A stretch of 64,000 nucleotides of DNA from assembly GCF_001684335.1 (NCBI RefSeq), contig NZ_LOIC01000034.1, forward strand, positions 62,001 to 126,000, given 5' to 3'. The translations under genes and the position numbers were made by a program. This stretch comes from Photorhabdus namnaonensis. Lineage in GTDB: Bacteria > Pseudomonadota > Gammaproteobacteria > Enterobacterales > Enterobacteriaceae. Shown in pieces: positions 44,491 through 58,245 of this stretch. Numbering within the stretch: the first letter of the stretch is position 1; every line of letters begins with the position of its first letter. The notes under the pieces were generated by a model. It made no database searches and was not told the DNA's origin. It worked only from the letters and a program-made list of their open reading frames with translations.

Positions 44491-45636
44491 ATGGATACTT
44501 TAGATTATTTTACCCAGTTGAGATCACAACTGACCTCTTTTCTTTTTAGCAATGCTGATGAACTGACTGTTTCCCGTCTGGGTCTCTCGATTACCCTGTT
44601 TTTTAAACAGGGCTACACTCAGGAGAAAAAGCAACGCATTCTGGCCTGCTACCGGCGCTTTCGCGAAGAGTTTGGCACTCACCTGCGTTTTCATCGTCAT
44701 GAACTGGAAGGGTTAAAAAAATATTCGCCGGAAAATATTGCCAAAGTGGAAGAAGGCATTCTTAATCAGAAAAAGAATCAGCCTTCTAGTTGGGTCGTCA
44801 GTGATGCTAAAAATCTCTATGAAGCCCCTCGCTATCTGATGCGTTATCTGGATTCTCGAGAAATCGATAGTGACGACAGTAGCTCTTACCTCAGTCTGGT
44901 ATTGCCCTGGGATTATCTAAAGGAACAAGAGGGCATGACCCAGTTTATGGCCTGGCTGGATTTTCTATGTGAACAGCTTGAACCTGACTGGGGAGACTGT
45001 GGTTACTGTCTGGTCTTACCCAGAGATTATCATGACTATTTTCCTCTGGAGTACCAACTGGCCCTGCGTTACCCTGCCCTGCAAGTCAACTCCACTGTTC
45101 ACACCACGCTGGACGATTATGCCCATTCCATCCGAAGCATTAACTGGATCACCCTGCTGTCCAAACGCTTTGTAAACCGACTGGGTGGGGAATACTGGAT
45201 ACGTCAGGTGCTGCGCCCCTACCGGGATGTGGTGATTACTTCTTATTCCAATGGTCTGATAATCCGGGCCGGTCAATACCCGGACTTAACGCCACTCCCG
45301 GGCAGTGTCCCGGAGAGTTATTTTGCCATTAACCAGTTGATACGTCCGATACGTTTTGTTCCGGGAGAAGGTGATTCCCTGCATTTTTATGGAGAGGGGC
45401 ATTTTGATGATATTTCCACACAAGCCTGGTATGCCCGTTATGACCGTGGCCCGCTGCAAGTCACCCCTCTGAGAGGCGACCATCCTGCACTGGTCAGCGG
45501 GATCTGGCAAACCGACAGCCTGCCTGGCCAGCAGTACTTCTTTGCTCAGGGGGCGATGGCTTTTGATGTTGAAGGTGCAGAGACGGGCACAACCCTCTGG
45601 CATCTGGTACGGGAAGCAGCAAATATGTGGGAATAA
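44491..45636 (+). CDS. DUF3396 family immunity protein, copy 1 (TsiV-like)
   Basis: 381 residues, soluble, no signal peptide. Landmarks are LGLSITLFFKQGYT, LVLPWDYLKEQEG, NRLGGEYWIRQVLRPYRDVV and HFYGEGHFDD. DUF3396 proteins are the known antidotes of TseV-type VRR-NUC effectors, so it should bind and block the nuclease encoded 14 bases upstream. A near-duplicate follows. Differences between the two copies cluster at about 95-130, 205-220 and 290-310, as if specificity were changing while the core stays fixed. Confidence 0.75.
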   Translation: MDTLDYFTQLRSQLTSFLFSNADELTVSRLGLSITLFFKQGYTQEKKQRILACYRRFREEFGTHLRFHRHELEGLKKYSPENIAKVEEGILNQKKNQPSSWVVSDAKNLYEAPRYLMRYLDSREIDSDDSSSYLSLVLPWDYLKEQEGMTQFMAWLDFLCEQLEPDWGDCGYCLVLPRDYHDYFPLEYQLALRYPALQVNSTVHTTLDDYAHSIRSINWITLLSKRFVNRLGGEYWIRQVLRPYRDVVITSYSNGLIIRAGQYPDLTPLPGSVPESYFAINQLIRPIRFVPGEGDSLHFYGEGHFDDISTQAWYARYDRGPLQVTPLRGDHPALVSGIWQTDSLPGQQYFFAQGAMAFDVEGAETGTTLWHLVREAANMWE

Positions 45637-45673
45637 CTGATTATCCACCGCCTCATAACTCACGGAGAAAATG

Positions 45674-46819
45674 ATGGAAACTGTAGATTACTTTGCCCAG
45701 TTGAAATCACAACTGACCGCGTTTACCTTCCTCAATGGCGATGGGCTGACCGTTTCTCGTCTTGGAATTTCTATCACCCTGTTTTTTAAACAAGGCTACA
45801 CCCGGGAGAAAAAACAACGCATTCTGGCCTGTTATAGCCGCTTTCGTGAAGAGTTTGGTACTCATCTGCGTTTTCATCGTCATTCACTGAAAGGACTAAA
45901 AAAATATTCCCCAGAAAATATTGCCAAAGTGGAAGAAGGTATTCTTAATCAGAAAAAAAACCAGCTTTCTACCTGGGATATCAGTGACGCCAAAAATATC
46001 TATGAAGCCCCTCGCTATCTGATGCATTACTTGGATTCCGATGAAGCTGATGGTGACGACAGTAGCTCTTACCTGAGTCTGGTGCTGCCTTGGGATTATC
46101 TGAAAGAACAAGAGGGCATGACCCGGTTTATGGCCTGGTTGGAGTTTCTGTGCGAACAACTCGAACCGGACAGTGGGGACTGCGGTTATTGTCTGGTCCT
46201 GCCCAGAGATTACCATGACTACTTTCCCTTAGAGTACCAGTTAGCTCAGCGTTACCCTGCATTGCAGGTTAATTCTGCGGTTCATACAGCAAAATTACAG
46301 TATGGACATTCCATCCGTGGCATTAACTGGATCACCCTGTTGTCCAAACGATTTGTAAACCGACTGGGTGGGGAATACTGGATACGTCAGGTGCTGCGCC
46401 CCTACCGGGATGTGGTGATGAGTTCTTACCGTGATGGCCTGATTATCCGGGCCGGTCAATACCCGGACTTGACGCCATTACCGGGCAGTGTCCCGGAGAG
46501 TTATTTTGCCATTAATCAGCTAATACGTCCGATACGGGTGATACCTCGTGAAGGCCATTCATTGCACTTCTATGGTAACGGTCATTTTGATGATATTTCG
46601 ACACTGGCCTGGTATGCCCGTTATGATCAGGGGCCGCTGCAAGTGACTCCTATGAGAGGCAACCACCCTGCACTGGTCAGCGGGATCTGGCGAACCGATA
46701 GCCTGCCGGGCAAGCAGTACTTCTTTGCTCAGGGTACGATGGCTTTTGATGTTGAAGGTGCCGAGAAGGGCACAACTGTCTGGCATTTAATGCGAGAAGC
46801 GGAAAATATAACGGAGTAA
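45674..46819 (+). CDS. DUF3396 family immunity protein, copy 2 (TsiV-like)
   Basis: 381 residues from the second of two tandem ATGs (45671/45674); 45674 matches the start of copy 1 and leaves the better spacing to GGAG. It aligns without gaps to copy 1 over nearly its whole length and is clearly a tandem duplicate. It may protect against a variant nuclease carried by sister strains, or be a spare copy. No second effector gene accompanies it. It ends five bases before the PAAR gene. Confidence 0.75.
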   Translation: METVDYFAQLKSQLTAFTFLNGDGLTVSRLGISITLFFKQGYTREKKQRILACYSRFREEFGTHLRFHRHSLKGLKKYSPENIAKVEEGILNQKKNQLSTWDISDAKNIYEAPRYLMHYLDSDEADGDDSSSYLSLVLPWDYLKEQEGMTRFMAWLEFLCEQLEPDSGDCGYCLVLPRDYHDYFPLEYQLAQRYPALQVNSAVHTAKLQYGHSIRGINWITLLSKRFVNRLGGEYWIRQVLRPYRDVVMSSYRDGLIIRAGQYPDLTPLPGSVPESYFAINQLIRPIRVIPREGHSLHFYGNGHFDDISTLAWYARYDQGPLQVTPMRGNHPALVSGIWRTDSLPGKQYFFAQGTMAFDVEGAEKGTTVWHLMREAENITE

Positions 46820-46824
46820 AAATA

Positions 46825-47097
46825 ATGCGAAGTGTCGTGGAAAGTAAAAAAATTATCCTTAAAGGTGATACCACAACAACCGGAGGCGAGGTGTTAAATG
46901 GTTCCGATTTAGTAAACCAACAACTCTCGGTTGCCTGTAAAGGTGCCCCGGTGTTTTGTCCCGCCTGTAAACAGACGGGCGCGATTGCGGAAGGTTCTGA
47001 CTTGTTCAATATACAAGGAATACCGGTCGCGCTGGAGGGACATCTTGTTAATTGTGATTGCCCGACCGGCGCTTGTCGATTACAGGTACGGTCATAA
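46825..47097 (+). CDS. PAAR-domain T6SS spike-tip protein
   Basis: 90 residues forming one PAAR-like domain: ILKGDTTTTGGEVLNGSD, a central PVFCPACKQTGAI and a C-terminal VNCDCPTGACRLQV with cysteines that could replace part of the usual His/Cys metal site. PAAR proteins cap the VgrG needle and sharpen it. No effector domain is attached. GGAG lies eight bases upstream. It closes the vgrG-effector-immunity-PAAR operon. Confidence 0.75.
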   Translation: MRSVVESKKIILKGDTTTTGGEVLNGSDLVNQQLSVACKGAPVFCPACKQTGAIAEGSDLFNIQGIPVALEGHLVNCDCPTGACRLQVRS

Positions 47098-48748
47098 CCA
47101 TCCAATGCTAAAACCTTTAGTTGAGATACCCATAAAACCAGAGCAGGTTTTAAACTGTGATTAAAAGTTATTTTTTTAACGTCTGATTTTAATCGGTATC
47201 TGGTTTTAACCGTTTTTTATCTTTTGGATATATGCTTTTTGCTAAATTTAAATATTATGATATATCGTGGTTTTACGTTTAAATGAACGTTAATCATATC
47301 CGATTTATTTTAACTGACATGGTTTTTACCAATATTGTTTTACTAATATTGCTTTACTGGCCATTCTGCGGGTTTTTATAAATCATTACCCTTTATCTTT
47401 TCTTTATAAATCATTAATCAATACCTTGATAGAATAAAAACACCGTTAATGTTTTTTAAGATAACTCTTTTCTAGCATTTAAATTCGGTTAAATTGATCG
47501 TTTTATCTCTTTTTTATTGATTTACTCGTAAAATAATGGTGAGAAAACACTTGAGCGTTAATCTATTCTATTAATGTTGTTTTACCTGATTATTGCTTTT
47601 CAACTCTTGGTTAATGGTGAGTGAATTGCGACTAAATGTCATTAATCACGTTACTGAAAGTTTTGATTTATTGGGTTAAATCAGTCTGTTGAATGAAATG
47701 TTTAATCTCTATTCTTTTGTGTTTTTAAATAGTTATAGTTGGTTAGGTAAATATAAAATAAGTGAAGGGTAGTATTGTCGATAAATGTTTAAACACAGTA
47801 ATGAATAGCTTGTTTTTAGTCATCCTATACCTTTTAAAAAGTTGGTATCAATGAGGCGCCTATTTCTTAATACTTAGTTGATTAATCACCAGTAAAACGG
47901 AAATGTAAGTAAAAGAACAACATTAAAGATATGATAAGCTTGAGCAGTAGTTTTCATTCTGAGGGGTTGTCTGTTTTTAATTTTAAATCTGCTTAATAAA
48001 TGATTTTTATTGATTAATTATAGTGGGTTTAATGGTTTTTACATTTTCTGAATCGTATTTAACCTCCTTGTTTTCATTAAACTGATATTCAGGTTTTCTT
48101 CTTTTTCAGTGTTTGGTTTTTTAGGTTTAAAACCAGTGAGGATGGCGGAACTGTTAACGGTATTAAGATTAACGCCCATTTCTTTAATCATTTTTAATGT
48201 TGCTAAACATTCTTGCTTTTCTGGGGTTAATCTAAAAGCCGCCCGGTTTTCTACAATTATAGTCTCTGATTTTTCGCAAACTTGTTGCAGTCAGGCGAAA
48301 TCTTTTATTTAAGAAGGGGGGGTAATGTGGTTAATACGGTTAAATGTTTTGATAGGATATATTATTGTTATTAGGTTAACACTGTCATCTTTTCACCTTG
48401 TTTAATCAATTTAAAACCCGTTTTTTCTGATGTTTTCTCTTCCAATGTCCGAATGACATCGGAGTTTTTACCCGCTTTTAAAAATCCTTAATCACTGCTT
48501 TTTACTTTTGATGATTAAAGTTTTTACCTGTTTTTTCCGGGGTACGCTTGGCCTCTTTATCCAGCTTTTAAAACCACACTGACAGATAAAAAAGGCTTTT
48601 CTGAATGCCTGTTTTATCATTGATGAAAACTCAACGTTGGTAATCAAGGTGTTAACAGTCAGCAATATGAAGGATGGTTTATAGATTAAAACCATCCTTT
48701 AAACTGGACAGGATAATGCTTTCGGAGGAGAAATAGACGTTACGGCAT
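47098..48748. other. 1.65-kb AT-rich gene-free region
   Basis: No intact gene is visible between the PAAR gene and malQ. The first 900 bases are very AT-rich with short local repeats (TTTATAAATCATTA twice near 47377-47414; AATATTG-TTTTACT twice near 47330-47352). The last 700 bases contain broken coding-like segments on the minus strand, listed separately. The pattern suggests old mobile or effector-island DNA in decay. Confidence 0.5.
48039..48660 (-). pseudogene. Probable decayed gene, minus strand, family unknown
   Basis: Coding-like pieces succeed one another on the minus strand with stops and frame changes between them: VFINDKTGIQKSLFYLSVWF (about 48643-48584), GFLKAGKNSDVIRTLEEKTS (about 48485-48420), and an 83-codon open frame at 48039-48290 (ENRAAFRLTPEKQECLATL, then GFKPKKPNTEKEENLNIS). 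The pieces have normal amino-acid texture but no recognised domain, and none has a good start. I read them as parts of one or two decayed genes. Confidence 0.35.
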
Positions 48749-50836
48749 TTAACCTCTGGCTATTCCCGTTTTTTTACGGCATCTATCTACATCTTTCAGC
48801 AATTGATTGACATGATCATCACCAAACAGGGTTTCCAGAGTGGTATTCAATTTACGTCGCCAGTTAGGATATTCCATTACCGTACCTGGAATATTGACCG
48901 GTTTATCCATATCCAGCCAATCTTCGGGTTGCAGTCCCAGTAGTGCGCAGGCACTGTGGGCGATATAACGATGTAGCCCTTGGTTTATTATCGGTGACAT
49001 GTCTACCTCTTTTGCCATGTGACCGATATGTTCCGGGACACAGCCGTAGCGATGTAAGCCTTCTAATAACCCTTGTTTGCTCGCTTGACGATCAGTATGT
49101 AACCCTTGAAGCAGGTCTTTATCAGGGTAGAGTTTGAGTGATTCCCCAAGTGTCAAATCGTTGCTTTGCCAAAATCCACTCAAGGTCGGTAAATCATGGG
49201 TGGTGATGGTCGCCATTGCTTGTATCGGGTAATCCTCAGGTGCACGATATGCCCCATTGCCATGACGCTCAAAGTAGAGCACTTTATAAGAATAGACACC
49301 GCTATCGCGCAGTTTGCCCACAATCTCTTCCGGTACAATCCCCAAATCTTCACCAATGACCAGACAGCGATGACGTTGACTCTCTAGTGCCAGAATTGCC
49401 ATCAGATCATCAACCGGGTAGTGTACATATGCTCCTTTGTCAGCGGTTTCGCCATAGGGAATCCACCAAAGCCTGAGCATCGACATCACGTGGTCAATGC
49501 GTAGCGCACCGCAGTGGGTCATATTTGTGCGCAGCAGATTAATGAACGGTTGGTAAGCCTGAGCTTGTAAAACATGAGGATTCATGGGGGGGAGGCCCCA
49601 GTTTTGACCCAGTGGTCCAAGGGCGTCCGGCGGCGCTCCCACTGACGCTTTGGTGCAGTAGACAACCCGGTTGCACCAGGTTTCCGATCCGCCTTCGGCT
49701 ACACCAACGGCCAAATCACGGTAAAGCCCAATCTGCATGTCACTTGTTTGGCTTTGTGTAAAGCAGTCTGCAAGTTGCGTATCGGCCAGCCACTGTAACC
49801 AGAGGAAAAATTCCACTTCCTGCGGGTGAGACTGGCAAAATGTTTGTACGGCTTCGCTGTGCGGATCGTGGTACTTTTCCGGCCATACCGGCCAGCCCCA
49901 ATAGGAGTTGTCTTCGGCGTATAGTCGGCAATGTAGAGCGTCATAGGCGGCTTGATAGTAGAGACATTCACCACCCTGAATGACAAATTGGCGGAAAGTG
50001 GTTTGGAGGGAATCATGTTCTGGGCGCGTACCGAATTGTTGATGTGCCAGACGCAGTGCCGCCATTTTCAACGCCATCACTGTAGTGTAATTCACCCATT
50101 TTGTGCTGCGGGAATACTGTAACGTGCGTTGAGTCTCTGGTGCTTGCCACCAACTCTGCGCCTCTTCACTGAGTTTGAAATCCTCAACTTGATTAACATC
50201 AATGTAAATTACATTAAGCCAGTTGCGTGAAGAGGGGCTGTAGGGACTAGCGCTTTCTGGCATGGCTGGATGCAGTGCATGCAACGGATTCAGCCCGATG
50301 AAAGCGCCTCCGCGCGCCGCTATCTCTTTCAGCATGTGTTTCAGGTCGCCAAAATCGCCGATTCCCCAGTTGTTTTCTGAACGCAAGGTGTAGAGTTGCA
50401 CACAGGCACCCCAAAGTTTTTCTCCCTTTAGCAGAGCGTCTGGTTCATAGCAGCGTTTGGGCGCCACGATAATCTGCATGGACCAGCATTGGGTTTCTTG
50501 TGTCAACGTGAGGTGATGGTAGCCCAGAACAAGCGTGTCAGGTAGCGTCAATATACGGCGGCAATGCCCCTGAAATTCCTCTCCTTGTTCTGTCTGTATT
50601 TGCCATTGGTAGTGCTCTTCATCTTTCAGGGTGATGGTGAAGTGCTCGCCTTGAGTAAAAACTTTTACTGTCGGTAGGGGTGAAACCGGCTCGCTGGCCG
50701 GTTTGTTTTCACTTATCGCATCCAACAAGTAGTGCCGGGTTTCTGCCGGAATCGCTTGCGGTTTACCATAAGCATTAATATAGCTGGCGACAATGCCAGC
50801 CTCGGTCGCTAAATGATCGAGGCTTTTCTCCTCCAT
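48749..50836 (-). CDS. malQ: 4-alpha-glucanotransferase MalQ (amylomaltase)
   Basis: 695 residues, E. coli MalQ-like with the N-terminal extension. GH77 enzyme that disproportionates maltodextrins and releases glucose. The nucleophile Asp is in ALRIDHVMSMLRLWWIP, the acid/base Glu in GEDLGIVP and the third Asp in TTHDLPTLSGFW. AAGGA precedes ATG 50836. It lies nine bases after malP in one operon and turns imported maltodextrins into substrates for it. Confidence 0.96.
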   Translation of the reverse strand: MEEKSLDHLATEAGIVASYINAYGKPQAIPAETRHYLLDAISENKPASEPVSPLPTVKVFTQGEHFTITLKDEEHYQWQIQTEQGEEFQGHCRRILTLPDTLVLGYHHLTLTQETQCWSMQIIVAPKRCYEPDALLKGEKLWGACVQLYTLRSENNWGIGDFGDLKHMLKEIAARGGAFIGLNPLHALHPAMPESASPYSPSSRNWLNVIYIDVNQVEDFKLSEEAQSWWQAPETQRTLQYSRSTKWVNYTTVMALKMAALRLAHQQFGTRPEHDSLQTTFRQFVIQGGECLYYQAAYDALHCRLYAEDNSYWGWPVWPEKYHDPHSEAVQTFCQSHPQEVEFFLWLQWLADTQLADCFTQSQTSDMQIGLYRDLAVGVAEGGSETWCNRVVYCTKASVGAPPDALGPLGQNWGLPPMNPHVLQAQAYQPFINLLRTNMTHCGALRIDHVMSMLRLWWIPYGETADKGAYVHYPVDDLMAILALESQRHRCLVIGEDLGIVPEEIVGKLRDSGVYSYKVLYFERHGNGAYRAPEDYPIQAMATITTHDLPTLSGFWQSNDLTLGESLKLYPDKDLLQGLHTDRQASKQGLLEGLHRYGCVPEHIGHMAKEVDMSPIINQGLHRYIAHSACALLGLQPEDWLDMDKPVNIPGTVMEYPNWRRKLNTTLETLFGDDHVNQLLKDVDRCRKKTGIARG

Positions 50837-50845
50837 GATTTTTCC

Positions 50846-53248
50846 TTATCTCTTTGCTTGCCAGATACGCTGTTGATAATCACGGATTGTTCGGTCAGAG
50901 CTGAACATTCCCATCCGGGCGGTATTTAGAGTGGCGCTACGCGTCCAGCTTTGAGTATCGCGGTACAAGGTATCGATCCGTTTATGCGCATCACAATAGG
51001 AGGCAAAATCAGCTAGTACCAGATAAGGATCGCCACCTTCAATCAGACTATGTAGCAGCATATCGAACGCTCGCTTGTCGCTATAACTGAACTCGCCGCT
51101 AGCCAGCGCCTTGAGTATGTTGTCCAGATGCTGATCTTCCTTGAGTAGTTTTAGCGGGTCATAACCAGCGGCTTTCAGCGCTTTCACTTCTTCTACGGTA
51201 TGCCCGAAAATGAAGATATGGTCATCTCCGACCTGTTCGGCAATTTCGACGTTCGCTCCATCCAGTGTTCCGATGGTCAGTGCGCCATTCAGTGCCAGTT
51301 TCATGTTGCCGGTACCGGAAGCTTCCTTACCGGCAGTGGAGATTTGCTCTGAAACATCGGCAGCCGGGATCATGAGTTCTGCGATAGAAACTTTGTAATC
51401 GGGGATAAAAGCGATCTTAATGCGATCACGGACGATTGGATCGTTATTGATTTTCTCCGCAGCCTGATTGATGGCAGAGATAATGTTTTTTGCCAAATAG
51501 TAGCCAGGCGCGGCTTTCGCGCCAAACAGGAATACGCGTGGCACGATATCCAGCGCCGGGTTTTCCTGAATTTGTTTATAGAGCGATAGGATATGCAACA
51601 GGTTCAGATGCTGGCGTTTATATTCATGCAAGCGTTTGATTTGCACATCAAAAATGGCGTTTGGATCTAGCTTAAGCCCCATTACTTTATTGACATAATT
51701 GGCTAGCAGGATCTTGTTGCTTTGTTTGATAGCTCGGTACTCTTCGCGGAAAGCGGCGTCATCCGCATAAGGTTCAAGTGTTTTAAGAGCGTCAAGATCG
51801 TTAATCCATTCGCAATTAAGCGTACGGTCAAGCAATCCTGACAGTGCCGGGTTACACTGTTTGAGCCAGCGACGTGGGGTAACGCCATTTGTCACGTTGA
51901 GAAACTTATTCGGCCATAGTTGATGGTATTCAGGGAAGAGATCTTTAACGATGAGCTGTGAGTGTAGCGCCGCTACCCCGTTTACGGCAAAGCCCGCGAC
52001 GACACAAAGATTCGCCATGCGTATCTGATGGTTATAATGTACAGCTAATTTTTCCCATACGGCTTGCTCGCCGGGCCAGTTTTTGTCCACCAACTTTTTA
52101 AACCGGTAGTTAATTTCTTTAATGATGCTGTAATGGCGTGGCAGCAGGTGGCTGACTAGATCCTCGTCCCAACATTCCAAACCTTCTGGCATCAGGGTAT
52201 GGTTGGTATAGGCGAAAGTATGGCTGGTTATCTCCCATGCTGTTTCCCAACTCATTTGGTGTTTATCCAGTAGGATGCGCATCATTTCGGGGATGGCGAT
52301 CGTTGGATGGGTATCGTTAAGCTGGATAACTTCATATTTAGGCAGATCTTCCATTTTGCGGCCCGCTAGCTGATGGCGACGCAAGATATCTGCGACGGAG
52401 CAGGCACATTGGAAATATTGTTGCATCAGACGCAGGCGTTTGCCTTCCTGATGATTATCATTCGGATAGAGAACTTTTGTCAGTTTAGCGGCTTCAACAC
52501 CTTGCTGTTCCGCTGCCAGAAATTGCCCGGCGTTGAATTTGTCAAGATCAAATGGCTCGGCATGGGTTGCTTGCCACAGGCGTAATGGTTGAGTAACACC
52601 ATTGCGATAACCAATGACGGGTAGATCCCAGGCTTCTCCAATCAAGGTAAAGTCAGGCGCCCAAGTTTCGCGTCCATCATCGGTTATGACGACTTTGCCG
52701 CCGAAATGCACTTCAACATCTAACTGAGTGTTGTGACGGAACCAGGGATAGGATTCTCGGTCCCAATTATCTGGTGCTTCAATTTGTTGCCCTTGTTCAA
52801 AGGATTGGCGGAACAGGCCGTATTGATAATTCAGACCATAGCCAATTGCCGACTGACCGACGGTTGCCATAGAATCAAGGAAACAGGCGGCGAGCCGTCC
52901 CAATCCGCCGTTACCTAAAGCAGGGTCGGTTTCCTGTTCTAGAAGATCACTGAGAATGATATTTTCTTCTGCCAGGTAAGCCTGAACGTCTTCATACCAA
53001 CCAAGGTTAAGCAGATTGTTTGCGGTTAAACGGCCAATCAGAAACTCCATAGAGATGTAGTTCACATGGCGTTGTTGGTCGGAATGATTGATGATAGGGC
53101 ATGCGGGCAACAGTTCTGACAGGGCCGCGCTAACGGCTTGCCACCACTGATGCTGGGTCATTTCCTGTGCTGAACCGAGGCCAAAGCGCTGCCATTGACG
53201 TGTCAGCGCAGCCTGAAACTGGGCTTTATCTAATCTGGACTGTTGCAT
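50846..53248 (-). CDS. malP: Maltodextrin phosphorylase MalP
   Basis: 800-residue GT35 phosphorylase. The pyridoxal-phosphate lysine lies in [20 protein letters not shown] (about 645), and the phosphate/substrate loop includes [13 protein letters not shown]. It releases glucose-1-phosphate from maltodextrins in the cytoplasm. The adjacency to malQ and the divergent malT identify it as the maltose enzyme rather than glycogen phosphorylase. Expression should depend on MalT. Confidence 0.95.
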   Translation of the reverse strand: MQQSRLDKAQFQAALTRQWQRFGLGSAQEMTQHQWWQAVSAALSELLPACPIINHSDQQRHVNYISMEFLIGRLTANNLLNLGWYEDVQAYLAEENIILSDLLEQETDPALGNGGLGRLAACFLDSMATVGQSAIGYGLNYQYGLFRQSFEQGQQIEAPDNWDRESYPWFRHNTQLDVEVHFGGKVVITDDGRETWAPDFTLIGEAWDLPVIGYRNGVTQPLRLWQATHAEPFDLDKFNAGQFLAAEQQGVEAAKLTKVLYPNDNHQEGKRLRLMQQYFQCACSVADILRRHQLAGRKMEDLPKYEVIQLNDTHPTIAIPEMMRILLDKHQMSWETAWEITSHTFAYTNHTLMPEGLECWDEDLVSHLLPRHYSIIKEINYRFKKLVDKNWPGEQAVWEKLAVHYNHQIRMANLCVVAGFAVNGVAALHSQLIVKDLFPEYHQLWPNKFLNVTNGVTPRRWLKQCNPALSGLLDRTLNCEWINDLDALKTLEPYADDAAFREEYRAIKQSNKILLANYVNKVMGLKLDPNAIFDVQIKRLHEYKRQHLNLLHILSLYKQIQENPALDIVPRVFLFGAKAAPGYYLAKNIISAINQAAEKINNDPIVRDRIKIAFIPDYKVSIAELMIPAADVSEQISTAGKEASGTGNMKLALNGALTIGTLDGANVEIAEQVGDDHIFIFGHTVEEVKALKAAGYDPLKLLKEDQHLDNILKALASGEFSYSDKRAFDMLLHSLIEGGDPYLVLADFASYCDAHKRIDTLYRDTQSWTRSATLNTARMGMFSSDRTIRDYQQRIWQAKR

Positions 53249-56386
<3,138 letters not shown>

Positions 56387-56394
56387 CAGATGTT

Positions 56395-57588
56395 TTAGGA
56401 TTCCAGCGAAACTACCCGTCCTTTCAGATTGCGACTGCGTAGGTGTGCTGACAGGGTTAGCGCGGTACCGAGTAGCATGATTAACACCAGTGACTGTTTG
56501 AGCGAAAATGGTAACACCATCGCGATGAGAGAGAGAGAGGAGCCGACAGCCATCTGGACGAATCCTATTAGTGCGGAAGCGACACCGGCTTCGTCAGAAT
56601 AAGGTTCTAGTGCATAACTGGTCGCAGGCCCCATAGCAAATGCCATACCTGTACAAGCGAAAGCAACCGGCAACATGTAGCTTAGCCAGTGCTGGCTGGC
56701 GACAGTTGGCAGATGCATGCCAGAAAATAGAGACAGGCTAGCCAGCGCCATCAGAATTGCCCCTAATAGCAGGCAGCCAGGGCGACCAATTCGATGGATG
56801 ATTTTATTTACGGTTAGGAAGGCGATCATCGCCCAGAGTCCGTTGCCGCCAAAAATCAATGAAAAGGCTAACGGTGATACATGGCCCTCGGTCATCAGCA
56901 CGGTGGGGGCAAATGACACATAGGTAATGACTATTCCCATAATGCCGGCGTTAACCAGGGCAAAATGCATAAACTGGGCATTACTAAGAATTTGAAAGTA
57001 TTGCTTTAGCGGTAGCCCGCGAACTGGCTTAGTGTTAGCGGGGCGCGTTTCTGGTAACCAGGCGGCAATGATCAGTAGTGCAATAACCGAATAGCAAGTC
57101 AAAAACCAAAATGGCGCTCGCCAGTTGAAAATTTCGGCCAGAATGCCGCCAAGTAATGGGGCGAGAGCGGGAACAATATTTAGCGTACCGTTAATGAATC
57201 CATAGGCTTTGGCGGCTTCATCGCCGTTTAGGCGATCACGCACACCGCTAACGCAGACGACACTGGTACAGCAGACAGCACATCCTTGAATAATTCGCGC
57301 GGCAATAAAAATTTCGGGAAAAGTAGCAAGCGCTGCTATCACAGAACCGATGATATATAAGATGATACCCGTTAGGGCCACTGGCCGGCGGCCGAATTTA
57401 TCTACCAATGGTCCAGCGATTAACTGGCCTAGCCCCATAATTAATAAAAATAAAGAAATTGTTGACTGAATAACTTCATTGTTAACTTTAAAATCCTCGG
57501 CGATGGCAGGGACTGTAGGCAAGAATACATCGACACCCAAAGGTCCAAAAAGTGCCAGGCTAAGTAGTAGAAGAATATAATTTTGCAT
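56395..57588 (-). CDS. Bcr/CflA-type MFS drug exporter
   Basis: 397 residues with 12 predicted membrane segments. LFGPLGVDVFLPTVPAIAED at the N-terminus is typical of the Bcr/CflA family, and GPLVDKFGRRPVALTG is MFS motif A between helices 2 and 3. Helix 5 contains the antiporter-type INGTLNIVPALAPLLGG. It probably exports a hydrophobic compound by proton antiport; the substrate is unknown. It is convergent with malT, its stop only eight bases away. Confidence 0.85.
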   Translation of the reverse strand: MQNYILLLLSLALFGPLGVDVFLPTVPAIAEDFKVNNEVIQSTISLFLLIMGLGQLIAGPLVDKFGRRPVALTGIILYIIGSVIAALATFPEIFIAARIIQGCAVCCTSVVCVSGVRDRLNGDEAAKAYGFINGTLNIVPALAPLLGGILAEIFNWRAPFWFLTCYSVIALLIIAAWLPETRPANTKPVRGLPLKQYFQILSNAQFMHFALVNAGIMGIVITYVSFAPTVLMTEGHVSPLAFSLIFGGNGLWAMIAFLTVNKIIHRIGRPGCLLLGAILMALASLSLFSGMHLPTVASQHWLSYMLPVAFACTGMAFAMGPATSYALEPYSDEAGVASALIGFVQMAVGSSLSLIAMVLPFSLKQSLVLIMLLGTALTLSAHLRSRNLKGRVVSLES

Positions 57589-58245
57589 GTGTGTTCTTTT
57601 GATATTTCAATAATGGTGGTGGTTTTATTGGTGAATAGGCTCAGTGGAATTCATTCTTTAGTGCGACCAAAGATCTTGGATACACCAGAAATCTACTGGC
57701 AAGTCATTTCAAGCTAGCGATAGGGATGTTCAAGGATCACCCACAGACTGAACCCTTTACTTTTTTTAAAGTCTGAACTTTATACGAGCTATTCACCGGT
57801 GTAAACCGACTAGCTTGTATGGGTATTTTAATGTTCGTCGAGAGTCTGGCTATATTCGGTGTAGAAAAAACACACCGTTTCAGACAAATCAGAAATAATA
57901 GAGAATTTTTTATTACATTTTATCACCTGTCAGAAAATAGCCACGAGAGATGGAAATGCTCTTATCATCAGCGCAAAGTCGTAAAGTGAGAGATTTTCGG
58001 TACAATTTTGCAGGATTTTGAACAGAATTTCTTGTCATAAGCCGATAGATCAGCAGTTCTGCATGTCATTAACCAATCATTCAAAATAATAATGTATTTT
58101 ATATAAAATACTTTAATTTTTTAAATGTTTTTTGGGTTTTTATATGTTATTTGTTGATATAAATTAGTTTTTAGTAAATATTCTCTTACCTGTTTAAGAT
58201 TGTTGTGCTTTCTTATAGATAGAAAAGATTAATTAAGGTAATGAA
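57589..58245. other. Intergenic region before the aminotransferase operon
   Basis: 657 bases between the divergent MFS exporter and class-III aminotransferase. No open frame worth naming, tRNA or repeat is seen. The last 170 bases are very AT-rich, which could suit H-NS silencing and a regulated promoter for the operon. I could not fix a promoter. Confidence 0.45.

Noticed and set aside
48492-48695. 67-codon minus-strand ORF before malQ
   Set aside because: Alternating frames in this stretch look equally coding-like and broken, so it is treated as part of a decayed region.
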